DNA from: an uncultured Muribaculaceae bacterium
GTDB taxonomy: Bacteria; Bacteroidota; Bacteroidia; Bacteroidales; Muribaculaceae
Direction of reading: 5' to 3'
Length of the DNA stretch: 46,692 bases
NCBI GenBank assembly: GCA_910576935.1
Contig: CAJTKG010000023.1
Location: forward strand, 1 to 46,692
Shown: positions 1 through 7,817 of the stretch, one piece after another
Layout: every line of letters begins with the position of its first letter
How positions within the stretch are numbered: position 1 is the stretch's first letter
Notes under the pieces: model-generated
What the model was told of the DNA's origin: nothing
Seen by the model: the letters and a program-made list of their open reading frames with translations, nothing else
The model's database searches: none
Translations under genes and position numbers: made by a program

Positions 1-21
1 ATTACTTGCAAATTTATAGGG

Positions 22-102
22 TGCCCAGAACAGGACTCGAACCTGCACGCCTCGCAGCACTCGCACCTGAAACGAGCGCGTCTACCATTCCGCCACCTGG
101 GC
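22..102 (-). tRNA. tRNA-Leu (anticodon CAG)
   Basis: Read on the minus strand, the segment folds as a cloverleaf. The 7-bp acceptor stem pairs GCCCAGG with TCTGGGC, the 5-bp anticodon stem has the loop TTCAGGT (anticodon CAG), there is a long variable arm, and the T-arm has the loop TTCGAGT. A long variable arm with CAG fits leucine. The discriminator is A, and the following bases are CCC, so CCA is not encoded. A -7 promoter element lies upstream at 125-132. Confidence 0.95.
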
Positions 103-124
103 ATCGTTTGGTGGTTTGTGTGTG

Positions 125-132
125 CAAAGGTA
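125..132 (-). promoter_or_regulatory. -7 promoter element of tRNA-Leu
   Basis: The minus strand reads TACCTTTG, a full match to the Bacteroidota -7 consensus TAnnTTTG, 22 bp upstream of the tRNA 5' end. I see no -33 TTTG at the expected distance. Confidence 0.6.
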
Positions 133-226
133 GTGTTTTTTTTGTTATGTTCCTACTTTCGACGTTCTTTTTTTGTTATTTTTGTGTAATTATTTTTTTT
201 GTGTCACTTTTTAATTTGTTTATGAT

Positions 227-688
227 ATGTCAATTTTAGTTGATGGTAAGCCTGTAGGGCTGTGTAGCGATCACGCGGGTTTTGAGCTTAAGTCGGTAAT
301 CGAGGGCTATTTTGAGGCCAATGGTGTTGCTTATCGCGATTTTGGCACAGATAGTGAGGCGAGTTGCGATTATCCTGATTTTGCTCATCCTTGTGCGCTT
401 GCTGTTGAGGGGGGAGTGGTTTATCCCGGCATTGCCATGTGTGGCAGCGGCAATGGTATCGCGATGACTCTCAATAAGCATCAGGGTGTGCGTGCGGCTT
501 TGTGCTGGACGCCTGAGCTGGCGCGTCTGGCGCGTGCGCACAATGATGCCAATGTGCTTGTGCTGCCGGCGCGGTTTATTGCACCTGAGCTTGCGCTGGA
601 GATTGTGGATGTGTTTATGAATACGGATTTCGAGGGCGGCCGCCATGTGCGTCGTATCGAGAAGATTGTTGTGAAGGGCTGTCGTTGA
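227..688 (+). CDS. rpiB: ribose 5-phosphate isomerase B (RpiB/LacAB family)
   Basis: This cytosolic sugar-phosphate isomerase interconverts ribose 5-phosphate and ribulose 5-phosphate in the pentose phosphate pathway. The 153-aa length is normal for the family. Visible marks are the N-terminal SDHAG motif (D15, H16), the central CGSGNGIAM loop with C72 at the place of the family's catalytic base, R89, and the H105-N-D-A-N phosphate-binding stretch. An ATG five bases upstream (222) is in another frame. The start at 227 places the first strand correctly before SDHAG. The gene stands alone between tRNA-Leu and the convergent asnS. Related LacA/LacB galactose 6-phosphate isomerases are an alternative, but no lactose genes are nearby. 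Confidence 0.93.
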   Translation: MSILVDGKPVGLCSDHAGFELKSVIEGYFEANGVAYRDFGTDSEASCDYPDFAHPCALAVEGGVVYPGIAMCGSGNGIAMTLNKHQGVRAALCWTPELARLARAHNDANVLVLPARFIAPELALEIVDVFMNTDFEGGRHVRRIEKIVVKGCR

Positions 689-777
689 GCGAGGTTGACG
701 GCGTCAATGAATAAGCGAAAATAGTTTGATTTTAAATGAGGGCTGAAGCTCTCGTTTTATAGTGCCTCGGTATAGTG

Positions 778-819
778 AAGGCGCGGACGTCTGTCTTTGG
801 TGACGGATGCCCGCGCCTT
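778..819. terminator. stem-loop terminator between convergent rpiB and asnS
   Basis: AAGGCGCGG at 778-786 pairs perfectly with CCGCGCCTT at 811-819, and an inner CTGTC/GACGG helix extends the stem. It lies between the ends of two convergent genes and could serve both. The T-run is short on either strand, so its strength is uncertain. Confidence 0.55.
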
Positions 820-845
820 TGTCGGTTATGGTTTTGGAGGAGGGG

Positions 846-2234
846 TTAGAATTCTGCGTTGTTGGGTGTGCGTGGGAAGGGGATTACGTCGCGGATGTTG
901 GTCATGCCGGTGACGAAGAGGACGAGGCGTTCGAAGCCGAGGCCGAAGCCGCTGTGGGGCACGGTGCCGAAGCGGCGGGTGTCGAGATACCACCACATGT
1001 CTTTCATGGGGATGTTGAGCTGGTCGATGCGGGTGAGGAGTTTGTCGTAGTTTTCTTCGCGTTCGCTGCCGCCGATGATTTCGCCGATCTTGGGGAAGAG
1101 GACGTCCATGGCGCGGACTGTGCGGCCGTCGTCGTTCTGCTTCATGTAGAAGGCTTTGATGTCTTTGGGGTAATCGGTGAGGATGACGGGGCGTTTGAAG
1201 TGTTCTTCGACGAGGTAGCGTTCGTGTTCGCTCTGGAGGTCGGTGCCCCAGTCGACGGGGAATTCAAATTTGTGGCCTGAGGCTTTGAGGATTTCGACGC
1301 CTTCGGTGTAGGTCAGGCGGACGAAGTCGCAGTCGATGACCGAGCGGAGGCGTTGGGTGAGTTCGGGGTCGAAGTGTTCGGCAAGGAAGGCTATGTCGTC
1401 GGCGCAATTGTCGAGGGCGTAGCCGATGCAGTATTTGACGAAGTCTTCGGCAAGCTGCATGTTGTCGGTGATGTCGTAGAAGGCCATTTCGGGCTCGATC
1501 ATCCAGAATTCGGAGAGGTGACGGGGCGTGTTTGAGTTTTCGGCGCGGAATGTGGGACCGAAGGTGTAGATGGCGCCGAGGGCTGTGGCTCCGAGCTCGC
1601 CTTCGAGCTGGCCGCTGACGGTGAGTGCTGTGGGTTTGCCGAAGAAGTCTTTGGTGTAGTCGACACTGCCGTCTTCGTTTTTTGGCAGGTTGGCCAGGGG
1701 GAGGGTGGTCACCTGGAACATGGCGCCGGCGCCTTCGCAGTCGCTGGCTGTGATCAGCGGTGTGTTGAGGTAGTAGAAGCCACGTTCCTGGAAGAATTTG
1801 TGGATGGCAAAGGCGAGGGCGCTGCGCACGCGCAGGACGGCGCTGAAGGTGTTTGTGCGGGGACGCAGGTGGGCTTTCTCGCGGAGGAATTCGAGGGTGT
1901 GGCCTTTTTTCTGGAGGGGATAGGTGTCGGGGTCGGCGGTGCCGTAGACTATGAGTTTTTTTGCCTGGATCTCGATGTTCTGGCCTTTGCCCATCGATTC
2001 GACGAGGAGACCTTCGACGCAGACGGATGCTCCGGTGGTGACGGGTTTGAGGATGTCGTCACTGAAGTCGTTCATGTCGAAGACTATCTGGATGTTTTTT
2101 ATTGTCGAGCCGTCGTTGAGGGCGACAAACTGGACGTATTTGTTGCCACGGCGTGTCCTGACCCAGCCTTTGACGCAGACTTCGCTGCCGATGAGGGCGG
2201 GGTCGAAGATGTCTGATATTTTCGTTCGTTTCAT
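846..2234 (-). CDS. asnS: asparaginyl-tRNA synthetase
   Basis: This class IIb aminoacyl-tRNA synthetase charges tRNA-Asn with asparagine in the cytosol. An OB-fold anticodon-binding domain (about residues 17-100, with the GWVRTRRGNK stretch) is followed by the catalytic core. Class II motif 2 is visible around R230 (TFRAENSNTPRHLSEFWMIEPEM), as is motif 3 near the C-terminus (GFGLGFER, R436). The 462-aa length is typical. The EPEM and motif-2 sequences favour AsnRS over the related AspRS. The gene lies 28 bp after rluB on the same strand and probably shares its transcript. Confidence 0.96.
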   Translation of the reverse strand: MKRTKISDIFDPALIGSEVCVKGWVRTRRGNKYVQFVALNDGSTIKNIQIVFDMNDFSDDILKPVTTGASVCVEGLLVESMGKGQNIEIQAKKLIVYGTADPDTYPLQKKGHTLEFLREKAHLRPRTNTFSAVLRVRSALAFAIHKFFQERGFYYLNTPLITASDCEGAGAMFQVTTLPLANLPKNEDGSVDYTKDFFGKPTALTVSGQLEGELGATALGAIYTFGPTFRAENSNTPRHLSEFWMIEPEMAFYDITDNMQLAEDFVKYCIGYALDNCADDIAFLAEHFDPELTQRLRSVIDCDFVRLTYTEGVEILKASGHKFEFPVDWGTDLQSEHERYLVEEHFKRPVILTDYPKDIKAFYMKQNDDGRTVRAMDVLFPKIGEIIGGSEREENYDKLLTRIDQLNIPMKDMWWYLDTRRFGTVPHSGFGLGFERLVLFVTGMTNIRDVIPFPRTPNNAEF

Positions 2235-2262
2235 TGTGTGATCGGTTTATCGGTGAAGGGGG

Positions 2263-3711
2263 TTATTCGAATGATCCCATTTTGAGGAAGTTGACTTCTT
2301 CTTGTGTGAGGTAGCGCCAGCGTCCGCGGGGGAGGTTCTTTTTGGTGAGTCCGGCGAAGTATACGCGGTCGAGTTTTGTGACGTGGTAGCCGAGTGACTC
2401 GAAGATGCGGCGGACGATGCGGTTGCGGCCCGAGTGTATCTCGATGCCGGCCTGGTTGCGGTCGGTCTCGGTGGCGTAGCTGATTGCGTCGGCATGTATG
2501 GGGCCGTCGTCGAGTTCGATGCCGTCGGCTATGCGTTGCATGTCGTCTTCGGTGATGTCTTTGTCACACCATACGTGGTAGATTTTTTTCTTGACGTATT
2601 TTGGGTGTGTGAGTTTTGAGGCGAGGTCGCCGTCGTTGGTGAGCAGAAGCACGCCGGTGGTGTTGCGGTCGAGGCGTCCGACGGGATAGATGCGTTCCGA
2701 GCATGCGCCTTTGACGAGGTCCATAACTGTCAGGCGGCCGTTGGGGTCGTCGCTTGTGGTGACGCAGTCTTTGGGTTTGTTGAGGAGGATGTAGCATTTG
2801 CTCTCGAGGGCGACGACTTTTTCGTCGTATTCGACGATGTCGCTGTGGGTTATCTTGGTGCCGAGCTCGGTGACTACCTGTCCGTTGACTTTGACGAGGC
2901 CCTGCTGGATGAATTCGTCCGCTTCGCGGCGCGAGCAGATGCCGGCGTTGCTCATGAATTTGTTGAGGCGTATCTGTTCGTTAGGGTCGGGTATGGGCAT
3001 TTCGTATTCGACGCGTTTGGGACGCGGGGTAAAGCTTTTGCCGCGTGCTGTGAAGTCGCCGTTGTTACGGTTCTGGCCGGGACGGTTGTTATAACCGCCC
3101 TGACGGTTGTTGTTATATCCGCCGCGGTTGTTATTGTTGTAGCCACTCTGACGGTTGTTGCCGTAGCCCTGGCGGTTGTTATTGTTGTATCCGCCCTGAC
3201 GGTTATTGTTATAACCGCCGCGGTTGTTATTGTTGTAGCCACCCTGACGGTTGTTGCCGTAGCCGCCGGTCTGACGGTTGTTGTTGTAACCTTGGCGGTT
3301 GTTGTATCCGCCTTGACGGTTGTTGCCGTAGCTGTTGTAGCGGGGACGGTAGTCCTGGGTGCGTGTCTGTTCGGTGCTGTCGCCCTGTGCCGCCGTGGTC
3401 TCGGCGTTGCTGTCGGTCGGAGTGTTGTAGTCGTTGTTGTAGTCGCGATAGTTGCCGCGGTGGTTGTTGCCGTAGCCCTGACGGTTGTTATAGTTGTTGT
3501 ATCCGCCGCGGTTGTTGTATCCGCCGCCCTGGCGGTTGTCGTATGTACGGCGGTAGTGGCGCTCGCCGTCGGTGTTGTCACCGTCGCCGGCCGGTTTGCC
3601 GTAGCTGACTTTCTCGTATCTGTTGAAGTTTTGGGCGTCAGTGTTCGACGCGGCTTGGGTTTGTCCTATGCGAGGACGGCGTGTTTTTTTTTCGCTACCG
3701 TTGTTGTCCAT
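2263..3711 (-). CDS. rluB: ribosomal large-subunit pseudouridine synthase (RluB-like) with long disordered N-terminus
   Basis: This enzyme isomerises a uridine in 23S rRNA to pseudouridine (by family, in the helix 89 region). The C-terminal part has an S4 RNA-binding domain (about residues 245-295, beginning RLNKFMSNAG) and the RsuA/RluB catalytic domain with GRLDRNTTG, where D348 is the expected catalytic Asp. The first roughly 240 residues are unusual. They are low complexity and rich in Asn, Gly, Arg, Tyr and Gln, with many GYNNNNRQ-type repeats. Total length is 482 aa, about twice a plain RluB. The coding DNA of the tail is itself repetitive. The gene leads asnS by 28 bp. RluE or RsuA are less likely given the family pattern, but the target base cannot be fixed from sequence. 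Confidence 0.9.
   Translation of the reverse strand: MDNNGSEKKTRRPRIGQTQAASNTDAQNFNRYEKVSYGKPAGDGDNTDGERHYRRTYDNRQGGGYNNRGGYNNYNNRQGYGNNHRGNYRDYNNDYNTPTDSNAETTAAQGDSTEQTRTQDYRPRYNSYGNNRQGGYNNRQGYNNNRQTGGYGNNRQGGYNNNNRGGYNNNRQGGYNNNNRQGYGNNRQSGYNNNNRGGYNNNRQGGYNNRPGQNRNNGDFTARGKSFTPRPKRVEYEMPIPDPNEQIRLNKFMSNAGICSRREADEFIQQGLVKVNGQVVTELGTKITHSDIVEYDEKVVALESKCYILLNKPKDCVTTSDDPNGRLTVMDLVKGACSERIYPVGRLDRNTTGVLLLTNDGDLASKLTHPKYVKKKIYHVWCDKDITEDDMQRIADGIELDDGPIHADAISYATETDRNQAGIEIHSGRNRIVRRIFESLGYHVTKLDRVYFAGLTKKNLPRGRWRYLTQEEVNFLKMGSFE
3075..3345. repeat. tandem imperfect repeats encoding the Asn/Gly/Arg/Tyr-rich tail of RluB
   Basis: The plus strand carries many copies of CGGTTGTT and GCCGCGGTTGTTAT-like units spaced 24-40 bp apart. 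On the coding (minus) strand they give GYNNNNRQ/GGYNNNR repeats, about residues 122-212 of the pseudouridine synthase. The units are imperfect and in frame, and a shorter related block lies at about 3440-3545. Such DNA can vary in copy number between strains. Confidence 0.8.
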
Positions 3712-4367
3712 AATTCAGCGCTTTAGAAGTGTAATTTTTTACCGTTGTTGTTTGGGTTAGTTTGTTGATTTCGTCTGCCTCTCGGCGATGTGACGTTGGC
3801 TAATGATCTTTTTTCGAGCCCGGAATTCTGCGGCTCATGTTTTTGATTTAAGTCTTATGTATGAGTTTCAGTCTTTAAATTGATGTGTAAAATGGAATCT
3901 TGCTGCAAATGTAGCATAATTCCGTTGATTCACCATCATTTTTAACGATAAAAATTGCGTGAATGTTCGATGGCTCGTCGCAAATGAGTCAACGCCGGCG
4001 TGCAACAGGCGGCTGAAGAGGTTGTCGTTATAAGAAAATGTAATTTTATTGTTAAATCTTGTTAATTACCCCCCCCCAATATTAAAAAATGTTATTTATC
4101 TTAGCGGCGTAATTCAGAGGATTCGCCTCCAAGGCTATTCCCGTTATTTGATGGAATTATATAAACTAACATTTAAACATTTGAGTATTAATTAAAAACC
4201 AACTGAAAAAAGAGAGAGACATGACAAGCAAGGCTAAAATATCAGATAAAATAACCGAATGGTGTCTATAGCCGCACCGATTGCCGGAATTTATTACCAG
4301 AAGGACCAAGGTCGGGGTTTGCCATCTGTGGTGTCCCGACAAAAAAATCAACAAATATAAAAGTTTT
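3712..4367. other. long intergenic and leader region upstream of the orphan susC
   Basis: This 656-bp stretch separates the divergent rluB and susC. I find no gene of normal size. It is AT-rich and holds a run of nine C (4069-4077), an AT-rich stretch at 4155-4200 where the susC promoter is likely (no exact TAnnTTTG seen), a 16-codon ORF with a purine-rich AGAGAGAGA just before its ATG (4221-4271), and a GTCGGG/CCCGAC stem (4311-4340) followed by seven A just before the susC start. The last two could be leader-control elements. Confidence 0.5.
4221..4271 (+). CDS. possible 16-aa leader peptide upstream of susC
   Basis: A short ORF begins with ATG directly after GAAAAAAGAGAGAGAC and encodes MTSKAKISDKITEWCL. 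It ends 96 bp before the susC start. A purine-rich ribosome-binding-like tract is rare in this window, which is why it is listed. No homology is recognised and it may be chance. The upper boundary of the susC transcript is unknown. Confidence 0.25.
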   Translation: MTSKAKISDKITEWCL

Positions 4368-7300
4368 ATGAAGAAACAATTTTTATTGGCTATGCTGTTG
4401 GCTTGTGGCGTACCCGGCACAAGTTTTACAATGATGGCGGCTCCGGAGCCGCAGCAGCAAAGTCAGGCGGTCGTTACTATCAACGGTACCGTCCTTGACG
4501 AAAACGAAGAGCCCGTCATCGGTGCGAGCATTGTTCAGAAGTCGAACCGTAAAAATGCAGCGGCGACGGATGCATTCGGGCATTTCAAGATCCGTGTCGC
4601 GCCGGGCACGCAGCTTTTGATAAGCTATGTCGGATATAAGAGTGCCACGATGGCTGCGGCGGCAGATATGACAGTCTATCTACAGCCTACGACAGAGATG
4701 CTTGACGAGGTCGTCGCCATAGGCTACGGCACACAGAAACGCGCCAATCTCACCGGCGCTGTAACAACGGTCGATGTTGCCAGGGTTATGGACAGCCGGT
4801 CTGTGACAGATGTGACCAAGGCGTTGCAGGGAGCAGTGCCCGGTCTTACGATTACAAACAACGACGGTTCGATCAACGGTGTGCCTGTTATCAAAATGCG
4901 CGGCACCGGCTCGCTCAGATCTGATGTCGATACGTCGCCTCTGATTGTTGTCGACGGTGTCATTGTCGAAGATCTCTCTGTCGTCAACCCCGAAGACATC
5001 GCCGACATTTCGGTACTTAAAGATGCTGCGTCGGCTGCAATCTACGGTTCTCGTGCGGCTGGCGGTGCGTTGCTTATAACGACAAAGACTCCGAATAAAA
5101 AAGATCGTGTGTCATTGAAGTATTCAAACAATTTCGGCTGGAGTCAGGCTACAAAGCTGGCTGATTATCCGTCGGTCTACGACCAGATATATGCTCTTAC
5201 CGAAGCTAATCTGGCGTCAGGAGGTGAAGTGGGCCTTTTCGGCATGGATCCTTTTGAGATGCTGCCGCTCGCCCAACAATGGCGCAAGGAGCATGGCGGC
5301 AAGAAGGCGGGCTACCGTGAGATGATGCCGTGGACCGGAGACAACAACATCGGTGATTATAAGATGCTGCCCTCGGGTAATGCCCTCTATTATGCCGACT
5401 GGGATGTAGCGGGTATAATGTTTAATAACGCTGCTCCGTCAAACACTCATAATCTCAGTCTTGAAGGCGCTTCGGGCAAGACGAGTTACCGTCTGTCGTT
5501 CGGCTACAACGGTCGTCAGGACCTCAATACCTTTAACCCCGACAAGATGCGTCGCTACACTGCCACGGCCAATATCCAGACCGAGATATTCTCGTGGCTG
5601 AAGGCCGGCGCCCGCATAAGTTTCACCGAGAAAGACTACATCGGCACATATAACGTGCGCGGCGATTATCAGTATATGTGGCGTTGGGGTTCATACTTCG
5701 GTCCTTATGGATGGATGCGTGATGCAGAGGGTAACAAAGTCGACTGCCGCAACGATATAGCATATCGAAAACAGGGCGGCAAGATCGATGACAAATTTAC
5801 CCAGACGCGTATGACGGCTTTTATGGATATCACTCCCTATAAAGACGTAACCGTGCATGCCGACTTTACATATAATGTCGACTATCTGACCGATACCCGG
5901 GCCTATATGCCTGTCTATTGCTATAATACCTGGGGCAATATCGAGAAGCCCGGTTATGATGCTGTGCCTGTGAGCTGGGCCGATGCCCGCCAGACGAGCA
6001 ACAAGTCTGATTCGTGGATGTTTAATGTCTATGCTCAGTATGCCAAGACCTTTGCCCGAGACTATAATCTCAAAGTAATGGTTGGCGCTATGGCTGACAA
6101 GCGCGACCGCATCAATCTTTATGTAAAACGTGACGAACTTCTCGACGTCAATCTTCCCGCTCTCGGTCTTACAACCGGCGGATCAAACAAGACCGGATAT
6201 GAGATCACGCAGGTAATCACGCCACACGCTACATCAGGCTATTTCGGACGTGTCAATTTCGACTACAAAGGCATATATCTCTTTGAGTTCAACGCCCGCT
6301 ATGACGGCTCATCGAACTTCCCTGTAAATGACAAATGGGGATTCTTCCCCTCAGGCTCTATCGGCTACCGCTTCTCGGAAGAAAAATATTTCGAGCCGAT
6401 CAAACATATCTGGTCGAACGGTAAACTCCGCGCGTCTTACGGTCGCGTCGGCAATGAGTCGATACCTTCGAGGCTGACAATGTCAATTATCGACAAACCG
6501 CTCACAAGTTCATGGCTTACAGCAGGCGGCGCCGGCACATCCTATGCACCGATGCCTTCTCTGGTTTCAAATTCCATCTCATGGGAGAAAGTGACGACTT
6601 TTGACGTAGGTCTTGACTTTGGATTTCTTGACAATCAGCTATATGGCTCGTTTGATTGGTTCAGCAAAGAAACAAGCGATATGTTTGCTTACGGCGCCGA
6701 CGTACCGGCATCGCTTGGCACTGTATCGCCGCTGACCAACGCCGGCACAATCCGTGCAAACGGTTATGAGATCGCTCTTAACTGGAATCATTCGTTTGGC
6801 GACGCCAATGTATATGCAACCTTTACTTTTGCCGACGCACGCACCAAGATTACCAAATGGAAGAACACCACCGGCAAATATTATTCGTGGACACCGACAC
6901 AGGCCGACTTTACCGAGGGCGGTTATTTCGGTGATATTTACGGTTTTGAGACAGACCGATATTTCACAAAAGAAGATATGGATGCCGACGGCCGTCCCAA
7001 GCAGGATCAATCGGCACTCGAGTCGGGGTCATTCCGCTATGGTGTCGGCGACATCAAATTCAAAGACCTCAACGGTGACGGCGTCATCAACTTCGGTGAC
7101 CCCGATCTGAAAGACAAAGACGGCAACCCAATACCTGTAGGCACAAAGCGCAATCACGGCGACCTTAAGGTCATCGGCAATACTCAGCCGCGTTATGAAT
7201 ATTCGTTCCGTCTGGGCGCGTCATGGAAAGGTTTTGATATCGATGCATTCTTCCAGGGCGTCGGCAAACGCGACATCTGGGCCTGCTCGGCTTTTGTGAC

Positions 7301-7796
7301 ACCTCTCGCCCGAGGCACTGATGCCATCTACTCAAACCAGATGAGCTACAACAAGCAGGTGATCGACCTCGAGTCTCATAAACTTACAGGTGAGATCATC
7401 GTCGACCAGAGCAACCGCTATCCTCGCCTCTATCCCGGCTGTGACGGCGCCGGCCGCCTCTCGGGTATAAATAACGGCCGTTATAACTTCTATCCTCAGA
7501 GCCGTTATCTGATGAATGCATCATATCTGCGTTTCAAAACCCTTACATTCGGCTATACGTTGCCTTATGAGATCTCAAAGAAAGCTCTTATGCAGAAAGC
7601 GCGCATCTATTTCAATGTCGACAATCTGTGTCTGCTTCACAACGGCATGAAAGATTATCCTCTTGATCCCGAAATCAATGTCGGTACATCGACGACGGTA
7701 TTGTCGCAGTCGAGCATGTTTGCCGGCAACGGTTACTATGGCCGTACGGCACCTATTATGCGTACATTCTCATTCGGTCTTCAGGTAACATTCTAA
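4368..7796 (+). CDS. SusC/RagA-family TonB-dependent outer-membrane transporter (orphan pair)
   Basis: This outer-membrane barrel imports oligosaccharides or peptides using TonB energy, with the SusD lipoprotein as its lid. The start at 4368 is chosen because it gives a clean signal peptide (MKKQFLLAMLLACGVPGTSF); the frame is open upstream to an ATG at 4281, which would bury the signal sequence. Next come a carboxypeptidase-regulatory-like domain (about residues 38-110, VTINGTVLDENEEPVIGASI), the DEVVAIGYG segment (113-121), a plug, and a barrel ending in an aromatic-rich FSFGLQVTF. At 1142 aa it is at the long end for SusC proteins. The susD gene follows after 21 bp. No glycosidase, protease or regulator adjoins the pair, so its substrate cannot be told. 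Confidence 0.93.
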   Translation: MKKQFLLAMLLACGVPGTSFTMMAAPEPQQQSQAVVTINGTVLDENEEPVIGASIVQKSNRKNAAATDAFGHFKIRVAPGTQLLISYVGYKSATMAAAADMTVYLQPTTEMLDEVVAIGYGTQKRANLTGAVTTVDVARVMDSRSVTDVTKALQGAVPGLTITNNDGSINGVPVIKMRGTGSLRSDVDTSPLIVVDGVIVEDLSVVNPEDIADISVLKDAASAAIYGSRAAGGALLITTKTPNKKDRVSLKYSNNFGWSQATKLADYPSVYDQIYALTEANLASGGEVGLFGMDPFEMLPLAQQWRKEHGGKKAGYREMMPWTGDNNIGDYKMLPSGNALYYADWDVAGIMFNNAAPSNTHNLSLEGASGKTSYRLSFGYNGRQDLNTFNPDKMRRYTATANIQTEIFSWLKAGARISFTEKDYIGTYNVRGDYQYMWRWGSYFGPYGWMRDAEGNKVDCRNDIAYRKQGGKIDDKFTQTRMTAFMDITPYKDVTVHADFTYNVDYLTDTRAYMPVYCYNTWGNIEKPGYDAVPVSWADARQTSNKSDSWMFNVYAQYAKTFARDYNLKVMVGAMADKRDRINLYVKRDELLDVNLPALGLTTGGSNKTGYEITQVITPHATSGYFGRVNFDYKGIYLFEFNARYDGSSNFPVNDKWGFFPSGSIGYRFSEEKYFEPIKHIWSNGKLRASYGRVGNESIPSRLTMSIIDKPLTSSWLTAGGAGTSYAPMPSLVSNSISWEKVTTFDVGLDFGFLDNQLYGSFDWFSKETSDMFAYGADVPASLGTVSPLTNAGTIRANGYEIALNWNHSFGDANVYATFTFADARTKITKWKNTTGKYYSWTPTQADFTEGGYFGDIYGFETDRYFTKEDMDADGRPKQDQSALESGSFRYGVGDIKFKDLNGDGVINFGDPDLKDKDGNPIPVGTKRNHGDLKVIGNTQPRYEYSFRLGASWKGFDIDAFFQGVGKRDIWACSAFVTPLARGTDAIYSNQMSYNKQVIDLESHKLTGEIIVDQSNRYPRLYPGCDGAGRLSGINNGRYNFYPQSRYLMNASYLRFKTLTFGYTLPYEISKKALMQKARIYFNVDNLCLLHNGMKDYPLDPEINVGTSTTVLSQSSMFAGNGYYGRTAPIMRTFSFGLQVTF

Positions 7797-7817
7797 ACTC
7801 TTAAATATTAGAATAAA

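Noticed and set aside
3070..3350. Regularly spaced repeats resembling a CRISPR array
   Set aside because: The repeats are short, imperfect, in frame with codons and without unique spacers. They encode a low-complexity protein tail, and no cas genes are present.
2845..3726. 293-codon open frame on the plus strand, very rich in Val and Ala
   Set aside because: It is the mirror of the Asn/Gly/Arg/Tyr repeats of the pseudouridine synthase on the other strand. Its composition follows from the repeats, and the minus-strand frame has S4 and RluB domains.
4166..4420. 84-codon leftward frame across the susC start
   Set aside because: No promoter, no family features, and it overlaps the signal-peptide coding part of susC.
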